Below, piece by piece: positions 16,919 through 26,231 of a stretch of DNA of 64,000 nucleotides. Source of the DNA: CBDDHT01 sp965228615 (lineage in GTDB: Bacteria > Pseudomonadota > Alphaproteobacteria > Rhizobiales > Methyloligellaceae); contig CBDDHT010000004.1 in the NCBI GenBank assembly GCA_965228615.1, forward strand, positions 2,170,001-2,234,000, given 5' to 3'. Position 1 is the stretch's first letter; each line of letters opens with the position of its first letter. The notes under the pieces are model-generated. The model worked only from the letters and a program-made list of their open reading frames with translations, searched no databases and was not told the origin of the DNA. Made by a program: the position numbers and the translations under genes.

Positions 16919-18442
16919 TCATCGGCTCGCAACGCGCCGATGCGCTTCGAATCCCTTCATCAACTCTGCAAAAAGTGCATCCGCTGTGCGGCGGCCGCCT
17001 TCGGCGGAGATATGCACATGATCCGACAATGCCAATCGTGGCTCGGAGGTGGCCCAGTCATGGATTCCGCATGGGCCGCCCATAACTTTCGACCAATCCC
17101 AGAACTTTGCTCCTGTGTTTCCGGCAATCCGCCCCAGTGTCTTGCGCACTGCATCGAGCTTCGGCGGCGGATGCCATCGCGCCAACTGCTTTGCTCTCGA
17201 TGAGACCAGGGAGCGATATCGCTTCTTTTCATTCGCGGTGAGTGGCCGACAATCGGCACTGCGCAACGTCTTGTTCGAGCGCCCCCGCCGGGCATAACGC
17301 GGGAACCGGTTCCCATCAGCGGGTCCGAGCACCATGTACGAGGCGCTTGGGGCATGACGCTGCAGCTGCTCCATGAGCTCCGTTACACGTGCTTCATAGG
17401 TCTCCATTTTCAGACCGTCGTTGAAGCCTTCATTCGTCCCGTAGCCCAGAATAACCAGGTCAGGCTTCAGGCGTGCGAGATCGGCTTCGATCAGGGTGTC
17501 ATGCCACCTCCGCGTGATGTAGGCCGTGGCACTTGGAATCCCGAGGTTGACATATCGCAGGCCGGGCCGGTCATGGCCGATGGCCCAGGACAGAACGGTG
17601 ACCGACCCGCCACCATTGCTCGTGACCTTCAGGCGCGAACTCTTGCGACGAATCCGAATCGTTCTGACGCCGATTTCACTGGCGCGCGTATTGACCGCTT
17701 TCGACACCTCATCGACGATCACGGTGGCCTTGCCGCCCTTAGGGCCCGCCAGAAACGAAACGTCCGCCCACTCAAAGGCACCTGCCGTACTCGTCAGCCT
17801 TAGCCATGCTTTCGTGGACCGCGTCGTCAGCTTGACGCCTGTTAAACCGTAGGGACCTGGATGTTTCTTCAGGCTACTCCTCGTCGTCCAGCCAGCGCTC
17901 TTGGCAAAACGAACGCCGTTCGCGTTGTAATGCGGGAATGGATACCCAGGCATCATCAGGCCGCGCCCGGCATTGCCGAAGCGTTCCTGTAGAAGCGTTC
18001 GCAAATCGCCGGTGAAACGGTCCGATGCAATATGGCTGTCGCCGAGATGGAGAACTGTGACGGGCTTGATGCGCGCGCCAGTTTCTATGCCGCGAAGTGC
18101 GGCATAGAAGTGCGTCATGGCAGCGTCGGTACGCGCCGACGGTCGGGGTGCCAGGTCACCGTCTGCTCGAGGGAGATTGAATGGCAATCGATCGCGTTTG
18201 CGGGAACGTGTCGCAGCTGCCTCGCGCCACACTTTTGGGACGAGAGCGTCGGCCTTCAAATCGCTGTTGACGGTTTGGAACGACGAAAGATCGGGTGTTG
18301 CCCCGTCCTCTCTTTCGAACCAGTGCCAAGGCCTGATGATCCAAGCGGCTAAGACGACACAAGCAACAATCGCTGTTGCGTAGCCAAGCTCCTTAAGCCA
18401 TCGACTCCTCAGACTCCGCCCAATATCACGCGGGCGTCGCAT
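16919..18442 (-). CDS. Membrane-anchored SGNH/GDSL hydrolase or acetyltransferase
   Basis: This 507-residue protein has one N-terminal transmembrane anchor (about residues 20-38, ELGYATAIVACVVLAAWII), a polar linker and a periplasmic SGNH domain from about 115 onward. Block I is LHLGDSHIASDRF with the nucleophile Ser, the oxyanion Asn is in VILGYGTNEGFND, and the catalytic Asp-His pair is in SDHVHIS near the C terminus. A beta-rich insertion (about 220-310, WLRLTSTAGAFEWADVSF and onward) resembles the carbohydrate-binding modules of PatB/Ape1-type enzymes. It lies 84 nt upstream of the MBOAT gene and is the likely periplasmic acetyl-transfer or esterase partner. Confidence 0.8.
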   Translation of the reverse strand: MRRPRDIGRSLRSRWLKELGYATAIVACVVLAAWIIRPWHWFEREDGATPDLSSFQTVNSDLKADALVPKVWREAAATRSRKRDRLPFNLPRADGDLAPRPSARTDAAMTHFYAALRGIETGARIKPVTVLHLGDSHIASDRFTGDLRTLLQERFGNAGRGLMMPGYPFPHYNANGVRFAKSAGWTTRSSLKKHPGPYGLTGVKLTTRSTKAWLRLTSTAGAFEWADVSFLAGPKGGKATVIVDEVSKAVNTRASEIGVRTIRIRRKSSRLKVTSNGGGSVTVLSWAIGHDRPGLRYVNLGIPSATAYITRRWHDTLIEADLARLKPDLVILGYGTNEGFNDGLKMETYEARVTELMEQLQRHAPSASYMVLGPADGNRFPRYARRGRSNKTLRSADCRPLTANEKKRYRSLVSSRAKQLARWHPPPKLDAVRKTLGRIAGNTGAKFWDWSKVMGGPCGIHDWATSEPRLALSDHVHISAEGGRRTADALFAELMKGFEAHRRVASR

Positions 18443-18585
18443 TGTACGCTCCGTACTCGGTTACCCCACTAAACCAATCCACGCGCCAAGAAAGGCGTTG
18501 CATTGATCGACTCAAACTCTCTCTAGCTCCAGCCACATCCAATTGGCCGCAGCTCACTACGGAATCCTATGCCGCTGGTATTCCG

Positions 18586-19887
18586 TCAGCTCTTCGGGCG
18601 GCTGAAATCATCCGCCCTGCCTGTCTTTGCCCTCAAGCGCTCGCCGCGAACCAAAACCCGGAAATATGGCCGGCGGGCAAGCGGTAACTGCTGCCGTATC
18701 GAGGCTAGGTTCGGATCACTAAATGGCGATACGGAGGCAAGGGCCGTGAGCCCATTGCCGATATCCAGGGCGATCATCTCGCCTGCGGGTGCATAGGCTG
18801 CCGCGGCTGCTTCCAGGCGCGCCGCGTCCTGGAATGCGGGTCGCACAAGCTCGACACCAGAAATCGCTTTGCTGCCCTTGCGCCCTGCTGTCGATACGGC
18901 CGTCTCGGGCCGCTTCTGAGCGGCTTCGGCACTCGATTGACGTTGTTGACGTGTCGCCGCGGGACCTTTGCGATCTTGAAGTGCCCCCGACACAGTCGGC
19001 CGCGCGCGCGGCTGCGAACGCCGGACCGCGCGCGCCTGCTCTTGATCGTCGCCGGCCAAGGGGATGTTGCGCTCGGTCTTGGCTTGCCTCAGATCATTGC
19101 GAATAACGCGTTCGACGAAATGGGCGAGCTTGCGATAACCGCGCGTTGTGAAGTGGACTCCATCAGGCGCTCGAAGCTTTCGCACCTGCCCGTTCAAATC
19201 AGGACCATAGGCGCTATAGCGACCGAACTCGTCGACAAAGCCATTCCAGGTATCGACGAATTTCACACCATTCAGAAATGCTTTCTCACGAAAGATCTCA
19301 TTCATGATCTGCATGGTCGTGTTGAACTTGGACTTGCGCATAATCGGAAGGCCAACCCAGTAGACCGCCGCATTCGAACCTTTCAGACTTTTGATGAAAC
19401 GATCGATTCGCTTGCCATAGAGGTCGCGCCAGCCATCGGAACCAATCTTGTGCCACTTCCGTTTGAAGCGGATCGCCTGTACATCGTTGGCGCCAACCAT
19501 CACCACGGCGATGTGGACCTTCTGCGTCCGCAGGATCTGGCCGACCTGGGTATTCCAGTTGTAATAGTCCGTGCGAACGAAGCCCGTGGAGACCTTCGAC
19601 TTCTTCACGACCTCGACATTGGCTTCTTCTTTGAAGGCACGATAAAGGCCCGTGAAAATCCCATCGCCCAGAGAATCGCCAAAGATGACCATGCGATACT
19701 GGTCGCCCTCGGGGAACGGTGTGATGTAGCTGCGTGTGAATTGATCGATGGATTGCGCACGGACGGCCTCCGAACCGACGCTCGCCATCATACAGGTCGC
19801 CACCGCCGCGGCGGCGAACCTTATGCTCAGCACATTGTTCATGAGTGAACGCATCGGTGCCGAACTGAGAAACGCATGACAGACCAT
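18586..19887 (-). CDS. Exported SGNH hydrolase, DUF459 family
   Basis: This 433-residue exported protein has an SGNH hydrolase domain of the DUF459 type, which is common in Rhizobiales. The nucleophile is in VIFGDSLGDGIFTGL, block III is VVMVGANDVQAIR, and the closing Asp-His is APDGVHFTTRGYRKLAHF. The C-terminal third (about 290-433) is basic, Ala/Gln/Arg-rich and probably disordered. The signal sequence follows either the first ATG (19887, after a G-rich site) or inner ATGs at 19854 and 19842; any of these gives an export signal ending near RAQ. It is between the first SGNH gene and the transglycosylase genes on the same strand, so it may remove or add acetyl groups on the wall. No substrate is proven. 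Confidence 0.82.
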   Translation of the reverse strand: MVCHAFLSSAPMRSLMNNVLSIRFAAAAVATCMMASVGSEAVRAQSIDQFTRSYITPFPEGDQYRMVIFGDSLGDGIFTGLYRAFKEEANVEVVKKSKVSTGFVRTDYYNWNTQVGQILRTQKVHIAVVMVGANDVQAIRFKRKWHKIGSDGWRDLYGKRIDRFIKSLKGSNAAVYWVGLPIMRKSKFNTTMQIMNEIFREKAFLNGVKFVDTWNGFVDEFGRYSAYGPDLNGQVRKLRAPDGVHFTTRGYRKLAHFVERVIRNDLRQAKTERNIPLAGDDQEQARAVRRSQPRARPTVSGALQDRKGPAATRQQRQSSAEAAQKRPETAVSTAGRKGSKAISGVELVRPAFQDAARLEAAAAAYAPAGEMIALDIGNGLTALASVSPFSDPNLASIRQQLPLARRPYFRVLVRGERLRAKTGRADDFSRPKS

Positions 19888-20162
19888 ATTCCCAACCCGC
19901 TAATTTACTCAGTGTCCCAAAATGGGACCGTGAGCGCAGTTTAGAGCGAATTCCAAAACCATCCAGTCCATTCGTGCACGAGAATACTTGCCAAACGGTG
20001 AATTGCTGTACCGTTGTGGCAATTCAGCATCAGGTTCACTTAGACCACTAAACCTAAAACCGGACACGAACAAGCTGATCTATCTCAATAGAATCTATCA
20101 GGATTTTCGTGCTTGGCCACGCATACTTGAACCAAGGAGCCAACTGGCTCTCTCACCGTGTT

Positions 20163-21389
20163 TCAGCCGTCTTCACGCAACTTCTTGAGAATCGCCAGCG
20201 TTGCGAATCCATCGGCTTTGAGACCCTTGGTCTGCTGATAGGCCTTGACGGCTCTGCGTGTGCGCGAGCCGAGAACACCATCGATCTCGCCGACATCGTA
20301 GCCCTTCTTGGCCAACAGCGTCTGCAGCTCTTTGCGCTGATCGCCTGCGAGAGGGCGAAAGCCATCGGGCCACGGCTGGACGAACTCGGGAAACCCGCGG
20401 ATGCGGTCCGACAGGTGTCCAATAGCGAGGGCGTATTTGTTCGCCGGATTATAGCGTCTAATGGCCCGGAAGTTTCGCACGAGGAGAAATGCCGGTCCCT
20501 TGCGGCCGGACGGCCGATAGAGCGTCGCCTTGTCACCCGGCCGCGGGAAGGCCTTGCCGCCGATGCGCTTGACGCCTTTTGCACGCCAGGATTTGAGCGA
20601 GCGAGATCCGCTCGTCGTTCTGAGGCCGCGTGGAAGCTTGACTTCGTAGCCCCATGTCTGACCAAACCTGTATCCGTTCTTCTTCAGGAAGTTTGCCGTC
20701 GATGCAAGTGCATCGGGGATATTGTCCCAGATGTCCCGCCGCCCGTCGCCATCGAAATCGGCTGCAAACCGGCGATAGGTATCCGGCATGAACTGAGTAT
20801 GGCCCATGGCGCCCGCCCACGATCCGGTCATGCGTTCCGGAGCCGTATCGCCACGCTCAAGGATGGCAAGTGCCGTCAGCAGCTCACTCCGGAATCGCGC
20901 CCGGCGCTTGGCCGACTTTCCCTTATAGGCAAGTGTGGCCGTCGCCTCGACGATGCTATAGGTGCCGAGACGCTGGCCATAGCTCGTCTCCATTCCCCAG
21001 ATGGCGAGTACGACATGTCTGTCGACCTTAAAACGTTTCTCGATACGGTCGAGCACGTCCTTGTACTTCTCAAGCAACTCCGTGCCTTTCTCGATACGGG
21101 TATCCGAGACAGTCAGAGCGATGTAGTGGGACGCCGGCCACTTGAATTCCGGTTGGTGTGAATCCTTCTTCAGGACTTCCGGATTGAATTTCACATTCTG
21201 GAAGGCTTTGTCGAATGTGGCCCGTGAAACACCGCGTTTCCTGGCGGCCGGCCAGATGCGTTCCTGGAATCGCTTGAAACCGCTATTGGCAGACGCCGGT
21301 TCGGCAACGGTTGGACTCCCGATCGCGAAGGACAGCGCGCTGAACATGACGGCGCGCAACAGCAAGGGGGACTGGGGTAAGCGTCTCAT
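20163..21389 (-). CDS. Lytic murein transglycosylase (MltB-like) with peptidoglycan-binding domain
   Basis: This 408-residue exported enzyme cleaves the MurNAc-GlcNAc bond of peptidoglycan to leave 1,6-anhydroMurNAc ends. It has a signal peptide, a SLT_2/MltB domain (about 35-330) with the catalytic Glu in IWGMETSYG and the segments GSWAGAMGHTQFMP, FDGDGRRDIW and DALASTANFLKKNG. A C-terminal PG_binding_1 domain (about 345-405, with VGEIDGVLGSRTRRAVKAYQ) follows. The start at 21389 (MRRLPQSP) gives a normal signal peptide; longer in-frame starts add an unlikely leader. The next gene upstream encodes a paralogue, 68 nt away. Confidence 0.92.
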   Translation of the reverse strand: MRRLPQSPLLLRAVMFSALSFAIGSPTVAEPASANSGFKRFQERIWPAARKRGVSRATFDKAFQNVKFNPEVLKKDSHQPEFKWPASHYIALTVSDTRIEKGTELLEKYKDVLDRIEKRFKVDRHVVLAIWGMETSYGQRLGTYSIVEATATLAYKGKSAKRRARFRSELLTALAILERGDTAPERMTGSWAGAMGHTQFMPDTYRRFAADFDGDGRRDIWDNIPDALASTANFLKKNGYRFGQTWGYEVKLPRGLRTTSGSRSLKSWRAKGVKRIGGKAFPRPGDKATLYRPSGRKGPAFLLVRNFRAIRRYNPANKYALAIGHLSDRIRGFPEFVQPWPDGFRPLAGDQRKELQTLLAKKGYDVGEIDGVLGSRTRRAVKAYQQTKGLKADGFATLAILKKLREDG

Positions 21390-21457
21390 TGTCAATCGTC
21401 CGTTTCCGTCCACGCAAAGATAGAAATTCGTATGGCGCTGCCGCGATCGATCGACAC

Positions 21458-22768
21458 TCAGTTCGACGCGGCGGCCCGGGCTCGCTTCAGAAGACCGCGG
21501 CCCGGATAGCAATTGACCGGCAAATTGGCCGAACGCTGATACGTCCCTACAGCGACCCGAACCTTGCCACCAATCAGCCCATCGATCTTTCCGACTTCAA
21601 TTCCGCGGCTCACCAGCCAGCGTTGAAGCTCTCTCACCTCGTTTCTTGTAAAGCCGGCGACCCTGGACCATTTACCTTCAAAGGCCCTGTTTGAGCCGAT
21701 TCTATCCGCAAGATGGCCAACAAATAAAGCATAGAGATCGGCCGCGTTGTATTTCTTGATCACGGAGAAATTCTTCATTGCCAGAAATGCCGGGCCCCGC
21801 GTGCCGGCTGGCAAGACCAATCGGGCGTCCTCGAGCAGTCTGTCACCGCGAAACTTACGGTCCCGTGTACGTTTGATCCCGAGCTTGACCCAGTCTCCGA
21901 TCGACCGGGTGTTCTTTGCGCCTTCGAGGGTGCAGTCGAATCCCTTGGGCAGCTTGACCTCATATCCCCAGGTCTTCCCCGCCTCCCAGCCTTGGGACTT
22001 AAGGAAATTGGCCGTGGATGCGAGCGCGTCCGGAATTGTCTTCCAGATATCGCGGCGTCCATCGCCAGTAAAATCGACTGCATATTTCATGAAATGGCTG
22101 GGCAGGAACTGGGTGTGCCCCATGGCGCCGGCCCAGGATGATCGCATCAATTTTCGTGTTGTATGCCCCTCTTCCAGAATCTTGAGCGCAAGAAGGAACT
22201 CTTCATGGAACATGGCCTTGCGCCGTCCCATGAAGGCCTGTGTCGCCAGGGCGCGAACCGTGTAATAGGGAATCGGGAACCGGCCATATGATGTTTCCCG
22301 GCCCCAGACAGCCAAGACGACCGATTTTTGAACCCCGGTGTCTTTCTGAATCTTGGCCAGTGTCTTGCTCCACTGCTTGAGCCTGACCCGTCCAGCCTTC
22401 ACGAGACTGTTTATATGCTTTTGTGGGAAATAGAGCGCGGGCCGATCGAATTCTGCCTGACGCTTCTCTTTCTTCTTTCGCTTAGGGGTCGCCGGCTGAC
22501 CGGCTTCGAGATCCGGCCAGATGAGGTCAGGCAGAGACCAGTTGAGCCTGACACCTTTCATGGCCGCATTGAAGGTTTTTGCCGAAATTCCCTTGGACAA
22601 GGCTTCGATCTTGCGGTCTTCGACCCATTCGGTGAAATTCCGGTCGACCTGCTTGCGGTAGGCGCTTCCCTTCGGTGCCGCATCGGCGAGCGTGGTAAGG
22701 CCGCCGCAGACAATGACGCCAGCGGCGAGCCTCGCAATTGTCTTTGAAAAAATCGCTCCGCTTGTCAT
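21458..22768 (-). CDS. Lytic murein transglycosylase (MltB-like), tandem paralogue
   Basis: This 436-residue paralogue of the next gene has the same architecture: signal peptide (MTSGAIFSKTIARLAAG), SLT_2/MltB domain with catalytic Glu in VWGRETSYG, SSWAGAMGHTQFLP, FTGDGRRDIW and DALASTANFLKSQG, then a PG_binding_1 domain (VGKIDGLIGGKVRVAV). It differs by a Lys-rich insert (KRKKKEKRQ, about 95) and a different N-terminal region, so this is an old duplication rather than a recent one. The start has AGGA upstream. Paired transglycosylases with different inserts often act at different sites or on different glycan forms. Confidence 0.92.
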   Translation of the reverse strand: MTSGAIFSKTIARLAAGVIVCGGLTTLADAAPKGSAYRKQVDRNFTEWVEDRKIEALSKGISAKTFNAAMKGVRLNWSLPDLIWPDLEAGQPATPKRKKKEKRQAEFDRPALYFPQKHINSLVKAGRVRLKQWSKTLAKIQKDTGVQKSVVLAVWGRETSYGRFPIPYYTVRALATQAFMGRRKAMFHEEFLLALKILEEGHTTRKLMRSSWAGAMGHTQFLPSHFMKYAVDFTGDGRRDIWKTIPDALASTANFLKSQGWEAGKTWGYEVKLPKGFDCTLEGAKNTRSIGDWVKLGIKRTRDRKFRGDRLLEDARLVLPAGTRGPAFLAMKNFSVIKKYNAADLYALFVGHLADRIGSNRAFEGKWSRVAGFTRNEVRELQRWLVSRGIEVGKIDGLIGGKVRVAVGTYQRSANLPVNCYPGRGLLKRARAAASN

Positions 22769-22844
22769 CTGTTCCTGTGACCCTGCCGCGGCCGCAATGA
22801 AAAGACGATGAACCCGGCCTGTTGAAACCTCAGCCGACCCGTTA

Positions 22845-24431
22845 TCAGGCCGCGCGATCCATGATTACTTCGCGGGACTCTTCCCACTCTTCCGCCATCA
22901 TGTCCGCCAGGTTTCTGAAGTGGTAGTGCATGGCGACTTTAATGGAATAGATGAAGAGGATATGCGGCTCTTTATAGCGAGCACGCATGATCTTCCGCAT
23001 GCGGCGGCGGTACTCGTTGCGAAGCTCTTCATCTTCGACCTTCTTCATTAGCCGATTGAAGATGTAAAGGAACTTCACCCAGTTGCCTGCGCAACGTTTG
23101 GCCCACGCTAGTTTATGCTCTTTCCAATAAGGAAGCTTGTGGACAGCGTATTGAAAGCCGTCGTCGAGGAAGAGCCTGTCGATCCGATCGAAATAGGCAT
23201 CTCGGTCATAGACGTCCGTCATCACCTTCACGAAACCGTCGCGCAATTCTTCGCGCGTCATCCCGACGGGAACGATGTTCGTTCCAAAACGCTTCGTGTC
23301 TTCCTCATTGTTCAGGCGGCCGTCTTTTTTCAGCCGCGCATACAGAGGCGTCGTCGGAATAGCATAGAGTATTCCGATCAGCGCATTCCCGATGCGTGTC
23401 TCATGCAGGAAGTCAGGCATCGTGTGAAACGACGATTTATCGTCATTGTCGAAACCCAGGATCATGCCGCACCAGACCTCGAGGCCGGAATCTTGGATGC
23501 GTCGGATACGGTCGTAGATCGTTCCATCGCGCGGGCGCACATTCTGCAGCTTCTTCGTTTCTTTCAGCGCCTCTTCGTTCGGGCTCTCGATACCTACGAA
23601 AACGCTTTGGAAATTCGCCTTGCCCATCATCTCCATGAGTTCCGGGTCCTCAGCAAGATCGAGGGACGCTTCCGTAAACAGCGTCAGCGGATAGGCATTG
23701 GCTTGCTGCCAATCGATGATGTCCTGAATAATCGGTTTGATAGCCTTCTTGTTGCCGATGAAATTGTCATCGACGACGAAGACGATCTGGAAGCCTGCTT
23801 CGACCATCGTATCCAGCTCGCGCAGCACCTGTGCACTTTCCTTCAATCGCGGACGCCGACCGAATGTCACGATGATGTCGCAGAATTCGCAGGTGAATGG
23901 GCAGCCGCGCGAAATCTGCATGCTGCCGAACATATATTCTTTGGATTTGAGCAGATCGAGCCGCGGGGTTGGCAGGGTCGACATGTCCGTCTTGTTTTCC
24001 TGCACATAGCGGGTCGCGTGTTTCCCTTCCTGCCATTCATTGATGAACTGCGGCCACGTCTCATCCGCTTCGCCGACGAAGAGCACATCGGTCAGCCCGT
24101 CGAAGTCGTGTTCCATGACCGTTGCGTGGGCACCACCGACAGCCGTCATGGTGCCGCGTGCGCGTGCTTCGGCTAGGATCTCTTTCATTCGATTGAACTG
24201 AATGCTCATGCCGGTGATGCAGACCAGATCGGCCCTGCCCAATCGCTCGTAGTCGACCTCCTGGACGTTTTCGTCGACGACGGTAACGTCATGCCCATCG
24301 GGGACGAGCGCTGCCAGGAGCGGAAGACACGAGACTGGCAGATTGGCGCGCTTGCCCATCAAGCCGACCGCGTCCTCCATGCCCCAAAAAGAGCTCTCGA
24401 ACCGCGGATTGATGATGACGATGTCAGCCAT
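22845..24431 (-). CDS. B12-binding radical SAM protein with DUF4070-like C terminus
   Basis: This 528-residue protein has an N-terminal cobalamin-binding domain (about 1-150, IINPRFESSFWGMED, VVDENVQEVDY, TAVGGAHATVM). The radical SAM domain has the 4Fe-4S motif in SRGCPFTCEFC and the segments VFVVDDNFIGNKK and FVGIESPNEEALKETKK. A helical C-terminal region of about 200 residues matches the DUF4070 type. Such class B proteins use S-adenosylmethionine and methylcobalamin to alter unactivated carbons, often by methylation; relatives include hopanoid methylases. The ATG at 24431 (MADIVIINPR) is chosen as the natural N terminus. It is the first gene in the co-directional run that continues into the transglycosylase genes. 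The substrate is unknown. Confidence 0.85.
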   Translation of the reverse strand: MADIVIINPRFESSFWGMEDAVGLMGKRANLPVSCLPLLAALVPDGHDVTVVDENVQEVDYERLGRADLVCITGMSIQFNRMKEILAEARARGTMTAVGGAHATVMEHDFDGLTDVLFVGEADETWPQFINEWQEGKHATRYVQENKTDMSTLPTPRLDLLKSKEYMFGSMQISRGCPFTCEFCDIIVTFGRRPRLKESAQVLRELDTMVEAGFQIVFVVDDNFIGNKKAIKPIIQDIIDWQQANAYPLTLFTEASLDLAEDPELMEMMGKANFQSVFVGIESPNEEALKETKKLQNVRPRDGTIYDRIRRIQDSGLEVWCGMILGFDNDDKSSFHTMPDFLHETRIGNALIGILYAIPTTPLYARLKKDGRLNNEEDTKRFGTNIVPVGMTREELRDGFVKVMTDVYDRDAYFDRIDRLFLDDGFQYAVHKLPYWKEHKLAWAKRCAGNWVKFLYIFNRLMKKVEDEELRNEYRRRMRKIMRARYKEPHILFIYSIKVAMHYHFRNLADMMAEEWEESREVIMDRAA

Positions 24432-25019
24432 GATGCAATGCCTCATTCGTCTTGGCCTCAGGCAATCCCATCAGCATCTGAGATGGAAGGCCCAACCGAA
24501 GACGTTTCAAAGTGAGAGATCGACGGCAGTGTGCCTGGGGAGAAGTCCCCATTGCGCTGCTCACCAAATGATGGGTTGAGATGGCGTTCTCCCCCGCACG
24601 TCGATCCTTGACGAATTAGTTCGGACGCTAAACTAACTGATCCTGCGCCGGCTGGCGAGATTTTCCATCGGCAGCAGTCAAATGGCCGCGACCGCACTAT
24701 AAGTTCAACCTGTGCAGTCTGCGGACTTTGTATGACCACATTGTGGTAAATGCTTCACTAATCAACCATTTTCCGTGCTTTTCAGCGTCGAATTCCACCT
24801 CAACGCCGGTTGCACGGCGCATGAGTGCGCTGTGCAGACTGATCCGGTCGATATCAAAATCGATCTGGTTGATGAATCGAAGAGAGCGGCGTAGCGTCGC
24901 ATACCCCAATCACAGTCCGGCAAGGCGATCAATGCGACGATGACGGAGCAATTAAGGGCTACCCCGCGATACAATCGATCGACGGAAAGTGTTGAAGTGG
25001 CTGAAATCCAGGTATTGAG
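24432..25019. other. Intergenic region upstream of the radical SAM gene
   Basis: These 588 bases carry no supported gene. Short frames exist on both strands (for example 24697-24909 minus), but none has a ribosome-binding site with a recognisable family. A small perfect hairpin TGGGGA-gaag-TCCCCA lies near 24536-24551. The radical SAM promoter should be at the left end. Confidence 0.5.
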
Positions 25020-26060
25020 CTAGGAAGCGGCGAAGACCTGTTCGTGAATTGGATCATTTCTTGTGGCTGGTGCGCGTTCGGCAGCCATATCAAGGCGCTC
25101 TTCCCAAGCAAAAGCATCGGCAACGATTTGATCGAGATCGTCTCGTTCGGGCACCCAACCAAGAGCCTCCCTAATCCGGCCCGCACCGGCGACAAGCGCT
25201 GCAGGGTCGCCAGGGCGACGATCCGCTAGTCGCACATCGAAGTTGCGCCCGGAGGCCTTCTTTACGGCATCGATAACCGCCAGGACCGAATGTCCACGGC
25301 CGTAGCCGCAGTTCAAGACAAGTGACTCGCCACCCCGACGCAAGTGCGATAGTGCCGCAGAGTGCGCGTTGGCAAGATCGCTGACATGGATGTAATCGCG
25401 GATACATGTGCCGTCTTCGGTCGGATAGTCCGTGCCATAGACCTCAAGATGCGGCCGCTGCCCGAGGGCAGCCTGTGAGGCAACCTTGATCAGATGCGTT
25501 GCCTTCGGCATCGATTGTCCACTGCGTCCCTGAGGATCTGCGCCGGCAACATTGAAATAGCGGAGCGCGACATAGCGGAGCGGAAAGGCTGCTGCCGTGT
25601 CGCGCAGCATCATCTCGCTCATCATCTTCGATGAACCATAGGGCGATATGGGATTGAGCGAGACGTCCTCGGTGACCGGGTTTACATCCGGCATGCCGTA
25701 GACAGCCGCCGTCGAAGAGAAAATAAAGTTGGGCACCTTCAGTTCGACGGCGCTCTCAATCAGAGCACGCGTTTTGACGGTATTATTGTCGTAGTAGCCA
25801 AGCGGATCGCTCACTGAATCCGGCACGACGATCGAGCCTGCAAAGTGGATGATCGAATCCACGGCATTTGCACGCACGGTCTTCGAGACCAATGCCTGGT
25901 CGGCAACATCGCCAATCACTAGCTTTGCAGCATCCGGCACGGCCCACCGAAACCCGGTCGACAGATTGTCGAGAACGACGACATCCTCACCGGCGTCCAG
26001 CAATTGCAAAACCATGTGGCTGCCGATGTATCCGGCACCGCCCGTTACCAACACGCTCAT
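25020..26060 (-). CDS. galE: UDP-glucose 4-epimerase
   Basis: This 346-residue short-chain dehydrogenase-type epimerase interconverts UDP-glucose and UDP-galactose for polysaccharide and LPS synthesis. The NAD-binding motif is VTGGAGYIGSHM at the N terminus, the catalytic Ser/Thr region is FSSTAAVYG and the catalytic Tyr-Lys pair is in PYGSSKMMSE. The GalE-type segments YFNVAGAD and RDYIHVSDLANAH follow. The start at 26060 gives MSVLVTGG, the usual N terminus. It is divergent from galU, which makes its substrate, with a 171-bp shared promoter region between them. Confidence 0.95.
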   Translation of the reverse strand: MSVLVTGGAGYIGSHMVLQLLDAGEDVVVLDNLSTGFRWAVPDAAKLVIGDVADQALVSKTVRANAVDSIIHFAGSIVVPDSVSDPLGYYDNNTVKTRALIESAVELKVPNFIFSSTAAVYGMPDVNPVTEDVSLNPISPYGSSKMMSEMMLRDTAAAFPLRYVALRYFNVAGADPQGRSGQSMPKATHLIKVASQAALGQRPHLEVYGTDYPTEDGTCIRDYIHVSDLANAHSAALSHLRRGGESLVLNCGYGRGHSVLAVIDAVKKASGRNFDVRLADRRPGDPAALVAGAGRIREALGWVPERDDLDQIVADAFAWEERLDMAAERAPATRNDPIHEQVFAAS

Positions 26061-26231
26061 GTCTATTCTCCGATCGGCCGGACAGTCCCGGCACATGGAG
26101 AAAGTATGGATGTCAGAGGTTTACCGAGCGTAATGAACGCACTGCAGGCACCGGATGCAGGCGGATTTTCTCGCGATTCCGTGAATCACCCTTAATTGAC
26201 ACTTAATCGCGCTGTGATAGAGCCTGCCGTC

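Noticed and set aside
24697..24909. A 70-codon minus-strand frame with an EKHGKW segment faintly like a zinc-binding CZB motif
   Set aside because: It is too short, lacks a clear ribosome-binding site and the motif match is too weak to support a gene or a gene fragment.
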